64,000 bases of DNA from Chrysomallon squamiferum (taxonomy: Eukaryota > Mollusca > Gastropoda > Neomphalida > Peltospiridae): assembly GCA_012295275.1 (NCBI GenBank), contig CM022673.1:8047811-8111810 (forward strand). Reading direction: 5' to 3'. Position 1 is the stretch's first letter; each line of letters begins with the position of its first letter. A program made the translations under genes and the position numbers. Shown in pieces: positions 1 through 13,176 of this stretch. Under the pieces are notes generated by a model. That model did no database searches. It saw only the letters and a program-made list of their open reading frames with translations, and had not been told where the DNA came from.

Positions 1-12
1 AATAAATAAATA

Positions 13-50
<38 letters not shown>

Positions 51-689
51 TAATAACAATCATAATAATAATAATATAAACAAACTAAATAAAACAGAAA
101 GAAAACCGTCAAAATCTAATAATTTGCTGATTTACAAATGTAACACAAAGAATATTCATAAAATACTCGAAAAAGGATTTTTATTATTACATTATTTTCT
201 TGCTGAATTTGAGTTTCTTATTTCACTTGAACTTAACCTTTTATCTAATCTCCCTTTATTTGACTTTGTATTCGTAAGCGAATTTAAAATGGTCAAAAGG
301 GAAATCAGAAAAAAAAACAAGAAAAAACTTTTCATTAGATAATGTTGGCATAATGAATTGAATGCGACTGAAGAGTCACTTAACCTGTGACTTCGAGCAC
401 AGATGAATCAACTTTATATAATTGTTGTTTGAAAACAAAGTGGCTCCTGGGAACCATAGCAGAAGTTGAAAGAGTATTTCTAGCCAGACTTTATATTAAT
501 GTATAATATAAAACAAATTATATATGTTGTATGTATACATCCAAGCAATTGTGTTGTTTGTTATTCTTGATAATTACCACGACTGTTATATTAAAATAAA
601 TTTACTGTACGGGAGCATCATATTTTGTTCTCGTAGACATGACGTCATATCGTAACTTGTATTATATATATATATATATATATATATAC
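1..689. other. AT-rich intergenic sequence
   Basis: No coding signal is visible. The left edge is an (AATA)n/(AAT)n array (about 1-75). A (TA)n run at 662-688 abuts the transposon relic that follows. A perfect TGACGTCA lies at 640-647. The short open frame at 124-342 is low-complexity AT sequence with no recognisable domain. Confidence 0.6.
640..647. promoter_or_regulatory. Perfect CRE palindrome TGACGTCA
   Basis: One of six perfect copies in the first 25.4 kb (others at 10069, 12154, 12257, 23739, 25374). Binding is not demonstrated. Confidence 0.25.
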
Positions 690-1382
690 GAGTGCACCAA
701 CTTACGAGTTTTCCGAGTTACGAGCAGTCCCACGGTTGAATTATTGCTTTGAGTTGCGGGCCAAAATCCGAATAATGAGTAAACTTCAGATACGTCCCAG
801 TATCCCGGATCTTACAGCACCTGGTTACCTCGCCGTGGAAGCATCTCTTATTATGTTGGGTTCTCGTTTTGTGCAGTATTTTGCCAAATTTCTTTTTTCT
901 AACCATGGATCCTAAGAAAGTGAGTGCAAAGGACAGTGCTGAAAAGAAGAAGCGGATGATGTCCATTGAATTAAAGCATGAAATGATAGAAAAACATGAG
1001 CGAGGTGTGCGTGCAGTTGACTTGGCTAGGCAGTACGAGCGTAAGACTTCTACGATATGAACCATACTGAAGCTGAAGGAGTCGATAAAGGCTATAACTC
1101 CAGCCAAAGGCGTTAAAATAATTTGTCTAATCTCCAAGATAAATACACTTTACAAAACCAATAAATTTCGTTACATTCTCTTTTATTTTTTTTTTTATGC
1201 AATATTTGTCTTTTATATATACATTTTTCTTATTCAGAAACACGTTACCAAAAATTGGGGTGGTTTTTTGGGGGCTGGAACGGATTAATGGTATTTCAAT
1301 TAATTTCATTTGGGAAAATTGATTTCAGTTGGGAAAATTGAGTTACGAACTCGGCTACGGAACGAATTAAACTCGTACAGAC
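690..1382 (+). mobile_element. Internally deleted pogo/Tigger-type DNA transposon
   Basis: The 5' side carries a terminal-like block rich in 'ttacgag' words. The 3' end (about 1335-1382) carries the inverse pattern, 'gagttacgaactcggc...cgaattaaactcgta', characteristic of Tigger-type ends. Between them lies the start of a transposase reading frame (see 905-1126). The two ends match only imperfectly, and a TA target duplication cannot be proven because the left flank is a (TA)n tract. An intact transposase would need well over 1 kb, so most of the gene, including all of the DDE domain, is missing. This is a dead, internally deleted copy. Confidence 0.7.
905..1126 (+). pseudogene. Tigger/pogo transposase N-terminus (Psq-type HTH), broken
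   Basis: The frame opens at an ATG at 905 in good context (aaccATGg). It reads a Lys-rich leader, then 'MMSIELKHEMIEKHERG' and 'VDLARQYERK', which fits the CENP-B N-terminal/Psq helix-turn-helix DNA-binding domain of Tigger/jerky-like transposases. A TGA at 1058-1060 interrupts the frame in the middle of the HTH (a single change from TGC or TGG would explain it). Homology-like sequence continues in the same frame after the stop ('TILKLKESIKAITPAKGVKII'-like, to about 1126) and then ends abruptly. The catalytic DDE region is absent. The assignment rests on family recognition, so the exact Tigger subfamily is not claimed. Confidence 0.75.
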
Positions 1383-2067
1383 AATGATTGGAGGGAACAA
1401 AGAGTTAATGAATTATGGGAGAAAAATGTTTACATAGCCGTAATATAGGCGGGGGTGTGGGGTATTTAAAATACATTAAAATATGTATTAAAGTAATAAA
1501 ACGAAATAAGATTTTAAATTAATAATTCCTTTAAAGGAACACACACCTCCATCCAACCCACCCGCGCGCACATGAATGTATATAAATATAAATACAAATA
1601 CAAATATAAATATAAATATAAATACATATATAAATATATAAATATAAAAATATATATATCATTATCAATACAAATATAAATATAAACGTATAACCACTCA
1701 CCAGTACAATCGTTTATAAATAATACAGTAATTATAAAAATCGGAAAAAGAATTATTGGTCTACAGTTCAAGAAAATCTTTGAAGTGATTTATTTGGATT
1801 TATTTGTAGTAGCATTTGTTATTTTTATACTGACCGACAAATACGAAACGAAATGTCAGTAAAACAGAAATAAACGATAAAACCCGGAATTAATGAATGA
1901 AATTTTTGATGAAAGAAAAACATATTAATGAAAAGAATTAAAACATTTTTATGGCATTTTCCTTACAAACAACAACAACAACAGCAACAATAATGATGAT
2001 GATGATGATGATGATTATGATGATAATGACAGCATAAACTGTCGTAGTTTTGTTTAAGCACACAAAC

Positions 2068-2071
<4 letters not shown>

Positions 2072-2138
<67 letters not shown>
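2072..2138 (+). repeat. (GA)n microsatellite
   Basis: An almost perfect GA tract of about 67 bp, purines on the + strand. A compound TAG/AAT/AGC trinucleotide field follows directly. Confidence 0.95.
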
Positions 2139-2140
<2 letters not shown>

Positions 2141-2159
2141 TGAAGGCAGAATTAGTACT

Positions 2160-2462
2160 GTCGTAATAATGGTAAGTAGTAGTTGTAGCAATAGTAGTAG
2201 TAATGGCATCAGCGACAGCAGCAGCAACAACAGCAGAAGTATTAATAATAATAATTATAATAGTAGTAGTAAATAGTAGCAGTAGTAGTAATGGCAGCAG
2301 TAGTAGCTGCAATAACAATAGTAGTAATAATAGTGATAGTAATAACAATAGTAGTAATAATAGTGATAGTAATAACTATAATAGTAGTAGTAGTAGAAAT
2401 AATAATAGTTGTAATAGTAGTTACAGTAACAACAGCAGCAGTAGCAGCAGCAGCAGCAAATA
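2160..2462 (+). repeat. Compound trinucleotide repeat field (TAG/AAT/CAG)
   Basis: About 300 bp of interleaved 'agtagt', 'aataat' and 'cagcag' units. It includes a 33-bp direct duplication around 2338-2385 ('agtagtaataatagtgat' twice). The long Ser/Asn open frame it produces is a repeat artefact. Confidence 0.9.
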
Positions 2463-2857
2463 CTAATTAAAACAATCTTTATAAAGATGCTTACGTGATA
2501 TACGAAACGTAATTTGACAATTTATGATACAGCAAAAAATACAGAACAAATTATCGTTTTATTGTCGTATGCAGGACGCGGTATCAGTTTCATTGTGATG
2601 ACTGTCGTTTATCTGAAACTAACCAGTGTATCGTAATATCGTTAATGTTTCTAAAGCAGATGACAGTCGTCAGTTTAATGTTTCTCTCTTATTTATTTAC
2701 TGGCGGAGTTATTTGTTCCCGTAGTAATTGTTTGTGTCATTATCGTGGCACCCATTTTTCTGAAATATTTACAGTGTTTGCGCTCAAAAAAACAAGCGAG
2801 CTCTCACAGCATACTAAAACGCTGATGGCTTAAACGTAATTTTTTAACGTACTTCTG

Positions 2858-2871
2858 GTGTGTGTGTGTGC

Positions 2872-2952
<81 letters not shown>
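2858..2952 (+). repeat. (TG)n-(GA)n compound microsatellite
   Basis: A TG run of about 58 bp passes directly into a GA run of about 37 bp. Confidence 0.95.
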
Positions 2953-2955
<3 letters not shown>

Positions 2956-5900
2956 ACTTGTTTTGTAATCTCTAATTCAAAAGAAGCGTTCACTATTAGG
3001 TACAGTCATATGGCGATTAAATACGATATGATTGAATATAATATAAAGAAATTCGATAATACGGGTCTAATTCTTTAAGAAGAAACATTTAATTCCACCA
3101 CTTTAATTTTAAACTCTTTCATGAGTTAATTAGTCATGTTCTTCCTAACAAAACACAGACGAGGGAAATAATTATAGTATAAACAATAACAATAACAACA
3201 TTAAAATATGTATGTGAATTATAAATAAATAAAGAGAGAAAGAAAGAAAGAAAGAAAGAATGAGAGAAAGAAACACTCAAAAAAAATGTGCGAATTAGAA
3301 ATATTGTGCAGACAAATAAAACAAAAACTAATTTACCATATCTTCTATATTCGAAAACGAAATTTTTCTCTTTGGAGAATTGTGAAATTGCATATCATAT
3401 TGTGCTGTGAAAATGAAATGACAGTAATATAATAAATTTCTATTATTTTTGAATGAATTAGTGACTTGCCAGAAAGTTCAATACGATATAATTGGGTTTG
3501 ATCACCAAAATATGAGAAACTGATAATATAAATCGTGAAACAATTTCTGTCTGTTTATTATTCATCAGAATTGTTAATCCGATATAAAAACTAAAATGCA
3601 ATAAAATCAAAAGGTTATTATTTTTTTAAATTACAGTTTATCATTAGAAGTCATAACCTAATTTGATAAATAACAACAACAAAAAACAAACAAAAAAAAC
3701 ACACAAAAATGAGAAGAAAAATGTAATAAATAAACAAATGAATAATAAAAATAAAATAAAATAAAATACAACAACCATAAATAATAATCATTCAAAATCG
3801 TTCATTTGCTTCAGTGCACGAAAATACTGTTTGACTGTACAAGAATGAACTGAATGCATGAAGTATTTAACACCGCATACAATATACATATTTATTTATT
3901 ATTACATTTTAAATGTCACCCATATTATGTGTCTAATCATATTCATTAGTGCATGGTTTATTAAGTATAAGTAAAATACTTATTTCTGTAACAGTGAAGT
4001 GACACAGGAAACCAAATACCAGCATTCCAAGTCAACCAAGACAAACGACGTCAGATTATCTTTTACATTTGAAATTTCGCACAAGAAAACTCACACCATC
4101 GTCTCTAAAAGAAAGAAAAAAAATAGTTTTGGGTTATTTGGTGGAACGGGAAAATAGCTCGATGAGCAACCGAGAAGGCTTGATCGGGTGACTCAATGCG
4201 CCATAAAATAGCACACTAAATACAGAGCAGATTAAACAACGAAGTGGATCCAAAATACAATTCATCAACAGTTGTCTGTCTACGTCATAAACCTTTTCGA
4301 CTCCGAGGTCAGTAAATACGAAAATATTTGATGGGAACTCGTTAATTGTAAATGTAATTGGCTCGTGTTTCAATCAAGCACTGACGTCCAGTTGCTGTTG
4401 CTTTGGGTGTGTGGACCTTTAAACTTAAACTGTTTCTAGCAAGAGATGTTTTATTTCTGGTGTCGCCGAGCCGGTTGTTATGTAAGTGGTGAATTGTTTC
4501 ACTGCATCTGAAGCTCTTTAAAAGCACATTAGCTGAGACCTTTTCGCAGCACTGGTCAGCCGTGGTCAGCACTGGTCAGCCATGGTCAAAGTCGAGTTCA
4601 GCTGCATCCGCAGAGACTCATTAGTCGACACAAAGCTACACATTATATTCTCTCGCTAATAGCCACGTCGTAAGATTTTCAGCAGGAGTTGTTAATAATC
4701 ACAACAATCAAGTAGTTATTAAAGTCATCAAGCAAAGTCAAGGTCGAAGAAAATTTCAGAAACGTCTGATCATCTTGGGAGTGTTAGTCTTGTTACTTTC
4801 AAAGAGGCATAAAAAGAAATACGTAAAATTAAAAATTAAAAGAATTTAAAAAATATAAAAATAAATTTAAATAAAAAAAGAGGAAATTTCGATAAAAAGA
4901 GATCTTTGCTGTCAGTGGATGTTAGAATGCTTAGTTTGATGCTGCAGTTGATTGTGCCACGGACTTCTTCCTAACTTAGATCTGGATGAGGATGTTTCAC
5001 TTCAGAATTCATCAGTTTGATGAAGACACGAACTTGGATGAGGAAGCATGTAGAGTAGAAGTTGTAGTAGAGTTAGCAGTGGAAGTAGGAGTAGTAGAAG
5101 TTACAGCATCAGCAGTAGTTTTAATGCTAAGGTAGTAATGATCTTGGTAGGGTACAGGGAAGCTGTGGTAGCATTAGCAGTTGTGTTAGTAGCTGTAGAA
5201 GTAGTAATAGTAGTAATTCCGTCGTGGTGATTACCAGCAGTAACAGGAATATTTCTGTGGTTGGAGTAGAAGTGGTAATATTAGTAGTAGGATTTAGACA
5301 ATAATGAGTAGCTACGTGGAATACATCGCTTTGCTTCAGAACCATTCGGACAACTTCGTAAAACAGCGTATCAGTTAAAACTTTCAGTATTGTTTGTGTA
5401 TGAGTAATCTTAGTTTATCATTTACTTTATCAAAACATAAAAACACTAGCACGTACATAAACACCAACTTTCAAGCACTCATACTAGACTTGTAATTTTT
5501 TTTTTTTTTTTTTTTTTTTTTTTGCGACATAATGACTTATTTCTGTTATTACATTTAAGTTTTATAAATGTACATCTTACTGTAGACTACATAAATGTAA
5601 ATTCTACAGAAATTATATTTATCACTGGTCTGTCTACACATTTATTAATTTCTTTGGAATTTTGTTTTCAGTTGCTAAAAAAACATTAAAAAAAAAAAAA
5701 AAAAAAAAAACCGGGAAAGACTCAGGCGTTAATCATAATTAAAAAGTCATAGTAATTTGTAAAATTCTTAAATAAAAGAAGTCCTTGGATGTAGGTGTGA
5801 TGATAAAATGTACGTGATAAGCCACAGGTATGTGACTTCATCGACCAAAGAACTCGGATGGCGCACGTAGACATTCTTGTTCGAAACATTTGATAAAAGA

Positions 5901-6566
5901 CGGTCCTTCTCCAACAGTCTCGGTTAGCAACGTTTTAGGTTTATTTTTGGACGGAAAATCAATAACAATTATGTGAAACAATGAAAAAAAAAAAAAAATA
6001 ATAATATAAAAAAAAAAAAAATGGCTAATCTTTTGCTTACAAAGATTCAGTTACACCACAAATTTAATTATATGTCTGGCGCATGTGCATTGATCGTGTG
6101 TCAATAGGTTTGGTCTCTTTTGTAAGTTGGACGACAACGGTGAATTTATAAAAGCAACAACTCTGAGGACAATACGCAATTGACGTAAGCACTATGGGTG
6201 AGCAAGCAATTCAGAACTAAAACACCCATGAACGAAAGAAAGAAAACGAAATAAAAAAATAAAATAAAAAAACAATAAAAAACACCAAAACACACGAAAC
6301 ACTTTTTAGCTTTTATAATTATCACAAAGAGTTATTAATATAAAATCCCAGCCTTGTTTCTGTTTGACTGGCAACGAGTGAGGGAAACTACATTTCTATT
6401 TTTACGAAACGGTTCCGGTAGGATATTGTTTGTTTGTTTTTCTGATTAATGTTAGGAAGTAACTATGTGTGATGGCGAATAGAGAGGTATGGGTGTACTG
6501 ACAAAGAGAGAAGTATTAAACAGACAATCATAGTTTATACATACATAGATACTCAGACACAGACAC

Positions 6567-6781
<215 letters not shown>

Positions 6782-7452
6782 CGATCTTCAGTCAGTCATT
6801 TCTGTTGGTTGGTATTACTACCTACTAACACGAATGACACAGCATTTTTGTTAAAAAATTAAATTTCATTGTCATCAGCTTAATAATTGGATAAGTTCTG
6901 TTCCTGGTACCTCTTCTTACCTAGATTACTGTGAGATCGTCATGATCTCTAACACACTGTTTTTGCCGACCAATCTGCTTTCTGTAATGTGTACGCAGCA
7001 CAGGCGTACTTGGATGTTTTATATAATCCATTCACTGATTCATCTTTTATTTTCACTTGCCCATGATTGTAGCCACGTACTCAGAGACCCAGATGATAGT
7101 CATCAGCACATTATTGGGAATGAAGTTTGAACTGGAACTCTCTATGGACTAGAGCTGGTGTTTGTCAGTGCTTCGCGAACGTTAAAAATGTATCGAGAAC
7201 AAAATAGCTCTGTGTACAAGAACGTAAACGAATATTTAAAATTCCGGCCCGATAAAATGTCATTAGTAATGGATTCATAATGAGTTTTAGAGCTATGACA
7301 CCAACGCAACAAAACGACTAATACTGCTGCCACCACTACATTGTTATGCCTTCCACTAGCAGTACTACTTCTCCTCCTACTACTACTAGTAGCAGTAATA
7401 CCACTATTATTTCCTACTGTTACCACAAAAATTATTTGTTTTAATTCTACGA

Positions 7453-7538
<86 letters not shown>

Positions 7539-7555
7539 CGATGATGATGATGATA
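7453..7555 (+). repeat. (AAT)n-(GAT)n microsatellite
   Basis: About 84 bp of AAT units followed by short GAT units. Poly-Leu/Ile frames on the - strand here are artefacts. Confidence 0.95.
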
Positions 7556-10333
7556 AAATTAAAGAAGGCAGTAATGGTTGTGGAAGAAATATAAAAATAA
7601 CCAACTAAATTCAGCATCAATGAAATAATATAAAAAAACAATATATATATATATATATATAAATATATGGACTTCTAATTGGTACTATATATATATATAT
7701 ATATATATATAAATACTCCCTAAATTCAGACATAAATCAGACGATGACTATTTATGTTTTATCAAGTCATTAACTGCGGCCGCAATTTAGATTACCATAT
7801 ATTATTAAATCTTTAAACTTCACGTATGATATATTTAAAATAATTTCTGAGTAAAACGTCACGCGTGATACAGTTTATAAACTAATTTGTGTATTCGTGA
7901 ACCTTAAATTAACCATTCTATAAATAAGGCACATTAGTTGCCAGAAATAAGAAGCTTAATTCTTCTTTGATTCGAAATTGTAAATTGTCCCACTTTAGTT
8001 TACCCTTTTAAACAAAATGACTGAATTTAGAGACAATTTCTGTTCGAGCAGTCTTTATTTGGAGCAATTTCTTAAGTTCAAAGACTTTATATATATATCA
8101 CGCTTCTCAACTAATTTTCTTTTCTTTATTTTTTTCGCCTTTAGAATATGTATATAATAAAGAAAGAAAGAGACGAAAGAAGAAAAAAGTTAAATATTTT
8201 TTTTAAATATTTTTAAAATATAATAAAATAAATAAACAATTTTTTTTTTTTTTTTTTTTGTGACTATAGAGTTGACATTTTAAGTTTATTCAACGTACTG
8301 GTATATTGCAGCGGATCATATTTGGATTGCAGTCTGATCTCGCTTTTTCCCAAAAGGCTATGCGTGTAGATGGCGGGCTCGATTGGCACAAAAACTTCCT
8401 CTGCCGGCACAATAACGATGTATATTTATTGTACAGGTTGGCTAGAGTGTTTCAAACAGCAGAAGCCGCCGTGAGCGTGGTTTGCAATAACAAGACGTAC
8501 TGACCATATTACAGGGTTAGTTGGCGTGTAACCATCCGCCTGGAGAAAGTTTTTAGTAAGCGATTTTGTAATCGCTTCCACTGCCTATCCAATCCTCCTG
8601 TATCCTCCGGAAATGGTTCACGGTTTGTCCTGAAAACCGGACCGCAGAAACAAAAAATTAAAAAAAAAAAAAAAAAAAAAGAAAGAAAGAAAGAAAGAAA
8701 GAAAAAGAAAAGAAGAAGAAGAAAAAAAGGACTGTGAGTAAGGAAAGATATTTTTGAAGTTTGAATAATCAGTATGATACATTTTAAGTAAGGAAAGGTA
8801 TCTGTGAAAGATGAGTAATCAGTAAAGATAATTGTGTGCAACACAGTAAAGGTTAATAAGCGAACAGAGAATGAAAAATTCTATTCTAAACTCAGCTGTA
8901 AGAGACTATAATACGTTTGTCTTGGATTTACAGCTGAGACATTTGAATAACTAGTAACTTCGGGATTAATTATAAAGCATTTTCGGGGTAAACTGAAGAT
9001 GTTTATGAGAAATATATTTGGTGTCTAATTAACGATGATGGCGGTGGATTTTCATGTTCACATTTATCTGAAAAAAATATTTTCATTATTATTGTTATTA
9101 TTATTATTATTATTGGTGGAGGTAGCACTAGTAGTTGTAGTATAAATAGTGAATTATAGAGTTAACAAATAAAATCAAAATTAATTTACTGATATTCAGC
9201 AATGATCAGAAATGCTTAACCTTTGCTGATAACAAAGTTTGACTTTCCTCATACTTGATGTCATCTCAGTGATTGAACTAAAATTTAAAAAGAGCCGATA
9301 GCCGCATGATACATTTCCTAGAATCTTTCCTAATCCGGCAGTGCCAAACGATATGGCAAGAAATAATTATTATAACAATAGAAGCGAATAAATAAGTAAG
9401 TAAGTAAATATGTAAGTAAGCAATAGATAATTCACCGAGGTGGTTTAATCACACATAACAATCATGTTTATCTCCACTACTTAATTATTCATCTGTTTAA
9501 GAATATAATTGCAGTTGTTATGCGCATCAAAGACAATCATCTGTCAACAGACAGTATTGTTCATTTCCAACGTCTTCTGCAGAAAGCGTTCAAACACGAC
9601 AGCTTTGCTAATACGGCATTCATTTAATCATATCAGCTTGCTTTAGAATATATTTCATACTCATCGTGGAGACGTGTTTGATCTACGTTATCCAATAACT
9701 GCTTCTATTTTTACCAATAATGGATAAATATATGTCTTTGAAATCGATCATCTATCGACGTTTGTTGCTGGATGAGCTGATTGTCTGTTCTGAATCGCGC
9801 GAATTCACCTTCGAATAACCTCCAATTTCCTTTCCGTAACGGGCCAAAGACGCTGCATCATTATGGAAATACACGCCATAACTCGAATTGGTATGGCAAT
9901 TTCCTGACCAGTTCTTCAAACAGAAGACCGATACGTGTCTAGTCACATTCATCTGTGCGTGATGAGATCAATGTGCCGTGGTTCCAGTTGACATCGTGGC
10001 ATACCTGTTGGTCACTTTGAAGTCAAGGGGCTGCTTTGTTTATCGGTCGTTATTCTGGAACAATCTGATGACGTCAGAGAAAATGGAAATGTCGTCAGAG
10101 TGGTGTGACAGAGTCCGAAGTGGAATAATTCGGTCTCATCATTTAAAAAAAATAATAAAATCGTTTTATTATTATTGTAGTAGAGCAGTATTAGTACTAA
10201 CGGTTGTTGTTGTTGTAATTATTATTATTATTATCATTTAACAATTTCTATTCCATCTTTTTCTTTAGTGTTTTTTTGAGAACGATAGCTACGATTACTT
10301 CCCTTTGCCAAGTTTATTTTTAGTAAAGCACGA

Positions 10334-10364
<31 letters not shown>

Positions 10365-12099
10365 GAAATATGGCAGTTTACTTATTAGGATTTACAAACA
10401 CGTTCATTACAGTGCCACGGTAATTCGTTGTTCGATCCGCTAGTTAAACTAACCTGATGAGGTCAAGTGATTGCAAATATTATCAGCGTGAAGTAAATTT
10501 AGGAATAATCATGACTGGAACCTATTTCTAGCTCGGGCGGAAACCAGTATGACGCGTTTCAATTGACGACCCTAGGAATAGATCTTCACGGCGTCTTGTA
10601 ATAATATCATTGTTGGCCAGCAAAACGAAAACACAATTTCCTTAATTCGATTAACAAAAGAGGAACGCTCTGTTTCTTTGACAAGCATTCTCAGAAGCTG
10701 AAGGAAAATAACGCTGAGTCGGTAGTTAAACATCCTCTGGTTTTAGCGATATCTAAATATTTACCTTTTACACGTCCTCTTCGAAAATGCAATTTGCTGT
10801 ACGACAGCGTGCAATCCGCGGGATCACATTAGCCTTTTAAAGTCGTAAATTTATACTTAGAAGAGATAAATGCAGTGCGCTGAAAAAAGAAGTGGAAAAG
10901 TGTTTAAGGACATTGAGGTCATACTGACACTTAAGCAGTCATTAGACTTTCTTCAAGTCACTGAATAAAATCCCCCCCCCCAAATAAAATACATTTAAAA
11001 AAAAAAAAAAAAAAAAAATACTCCAAAACAAAAAACAACAACACCAAAAAAGCACTGAACACGTAATTCTGTTAATTAAAGCTAAAATCGATTTAAAATT
11101 ATTTTCTTTAACAAAATCAAAAGATATTTTTATTTGAAATGTTACAATTCTAATCAGTATAATTATATATATATATAATTTAAAATAATAATAATAATTT
11201 TTAAAAATTTCAGCGGTGATATGGTACGAATCTATAAGGTCATTATAATTTTACTTAACGGACTATTGTTTTCACTAAAGAGTCTGTTATCTCATGAAAC
11301 CGCCTACATATTGAATAACTGTTAAGTTCATCCTTCATTTAAAGAAATATTTTTATATATATATATATATATATAAATTACTGATCAAGTTGTTATCTGA
11401 AAATCGAATCTAAAATACGAGAATTCGTTGCCCAAAAAGAAATTAATGCCACCAGGTTTTCGTTGATTTTGTGTTAACTACTTGATTGATCAGTCATTTT
11501 ATTTAATTTATGATCTGTTTCATTAGATAAAGATTTCTGATGCGGAAATAGAAGTCCAAAAAAAAATATGTCGGTTTCGGGAATTCTAAGGATCTTATCT
11601 ATGTCTTCTCTATTACAAACCAATGTTACAATTGTGATTGATAAAAAGGATTCAGTCTATTTGATATTCATGTTCTTGTAGCCTGTCTGATACGTTCACG
11701 TGTCTGTGATCGTATAAGTTGTGTGTGCGTACGTGTATGTGTGTACGTTGTACGTACATACGTATGCACGTATATATAGGCATGTATGTATATATGTATT
11801 TATTTAACAATAATGTTTCTGTTAGGTATGTTTCTATGTATGAACACATAAGTTTCTATGTACTTATGTATGTATGTATGTATGTATGTATGTATGTATG
11901 TATGTATGTGTACGTGCCTGCTATTGAAGTAGTTTTTGCTGAATCATGGAAATAATACATCCTAGATCCTATATCAAATGCATGAAATGGAATTTATTAT
12001 AATATAATTGTAATTCTACGTCCCTTAACTTTAAAAATAAATTTGTTTCAACAGTTCAGTTTTTGCTGGTATTTCACTGAAGACTGTGTGTATTTTCAG

Positions 12100-12231
12100 A
12101 TATGCTACAAAGTGTTTTCCGTGACGCGTGCCTTCTCTTGTTTTTTTTCCTAATGACGTCAGCGTCAGCTTTGTATATTCCTGCAGTGACATCAAGTTTC
12201 CATAGGATCACAGCTATCAGTCCCGTGCTAG
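12100..12231 (+). CDS. Secreted EF-hand gene, exon 1 (signal peptide)
   Basis: The exon is bounded by 'gtgtgtattttcag' at the 5' side and 'g|gtaagt' at the 3' side. The ATG at 12102 lies 2 nt after the acceptor, so a non-coding 5' UTR exon is expected upstream. It codes 43 residues and leaves one base of the next codon. A perfect TGACGTCA occurs inside (12154-12161) and another in the intron just downstream (12257-12264). Confidence 0.6.
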
Positions 12232-12328
12232 GTAAGTCTAACAATGTCGTTGTCGTTGACGTCACCTTGATGTTTATCATTAAAAATTCCGTCGAGGTGA
12301 TTATCATATTAGAGACCTTTTCTTTGTC

Positions 12329-12384
<56 letters not shown>

Positions 12385-13136
12385 GTCAGGTATATATAAT
12401 CGTCATTACCTTGGTGATCGTAATTAAGAACATCGTTGTCAACATCGTCAGCATTCTTTCTCTCGTACTTATTAATGCTGTTTTACTGATGTTGTTGTTG
12501 TAATTATTATTATTACTATTATTTGTATCATCATCATCATCATCATCATTGTCATTGTTGCTATTTTACTGATGTTGTTGTTGTAATTATTATTATCACT
12601 ATTATTTGTATCATCATCATCATCATCATCATTGTCATTGTTACTGGCAAGCAGAGATCATCATCATCATCATCGCATCTATCAGTGTTACGACTTCATC
12701 ATATCTGGCTTTATCATTAATCTGCATCTCCACCCACGCCATCATCTTGCAACGTTATTTTCATTACCAAAATCCATTAGAGAAGCAATTTGCTAAAACA
12801 GTATTTTAATTACATCGCGTCCCTTTGCCGCCAATGTGTTCTCGTGCATTTTTCTACCGTTTGCAAAGATATTAGTAACTTCCGAGTTGTACACAAACTG
12901 TGTGTGTGTGTTTGTTTGTTTGTTTTTTAAAAAATTTTTATCCATCAGGAGCCGCAGTTGAATGTCATCCACGCGTTGTTAAGTAAACAGACCCACTTGC
13001 AATTAGTCGAAAAAAATAATGAAGTTGACGCCCATGTCTTTTCCTTCCTTCCTTCCTTTTTTTCTCGTATTTTTATTTTTATTTATTTTTTTATTTTTTA
13101 TTCTTTCTATTTTTTCCTCGTTGGCAATCGAATAAA

Positions 13137-13176
<40 letters not shown>

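Noticed and set aside
1938-2466. Open frames rich in Leu, Ser, Asn and Ile on both strands
   Set aside because: Trinucleotide and GA repeats read in frame; no non-repeat sequence of protein character.
4134-4572. Two overlapping - strand frames of 76-79 codons
   Set aside because: Unique sequence, but no domain, no good splice sites at the edges, and chance frames of this size are expected in 64 kb.
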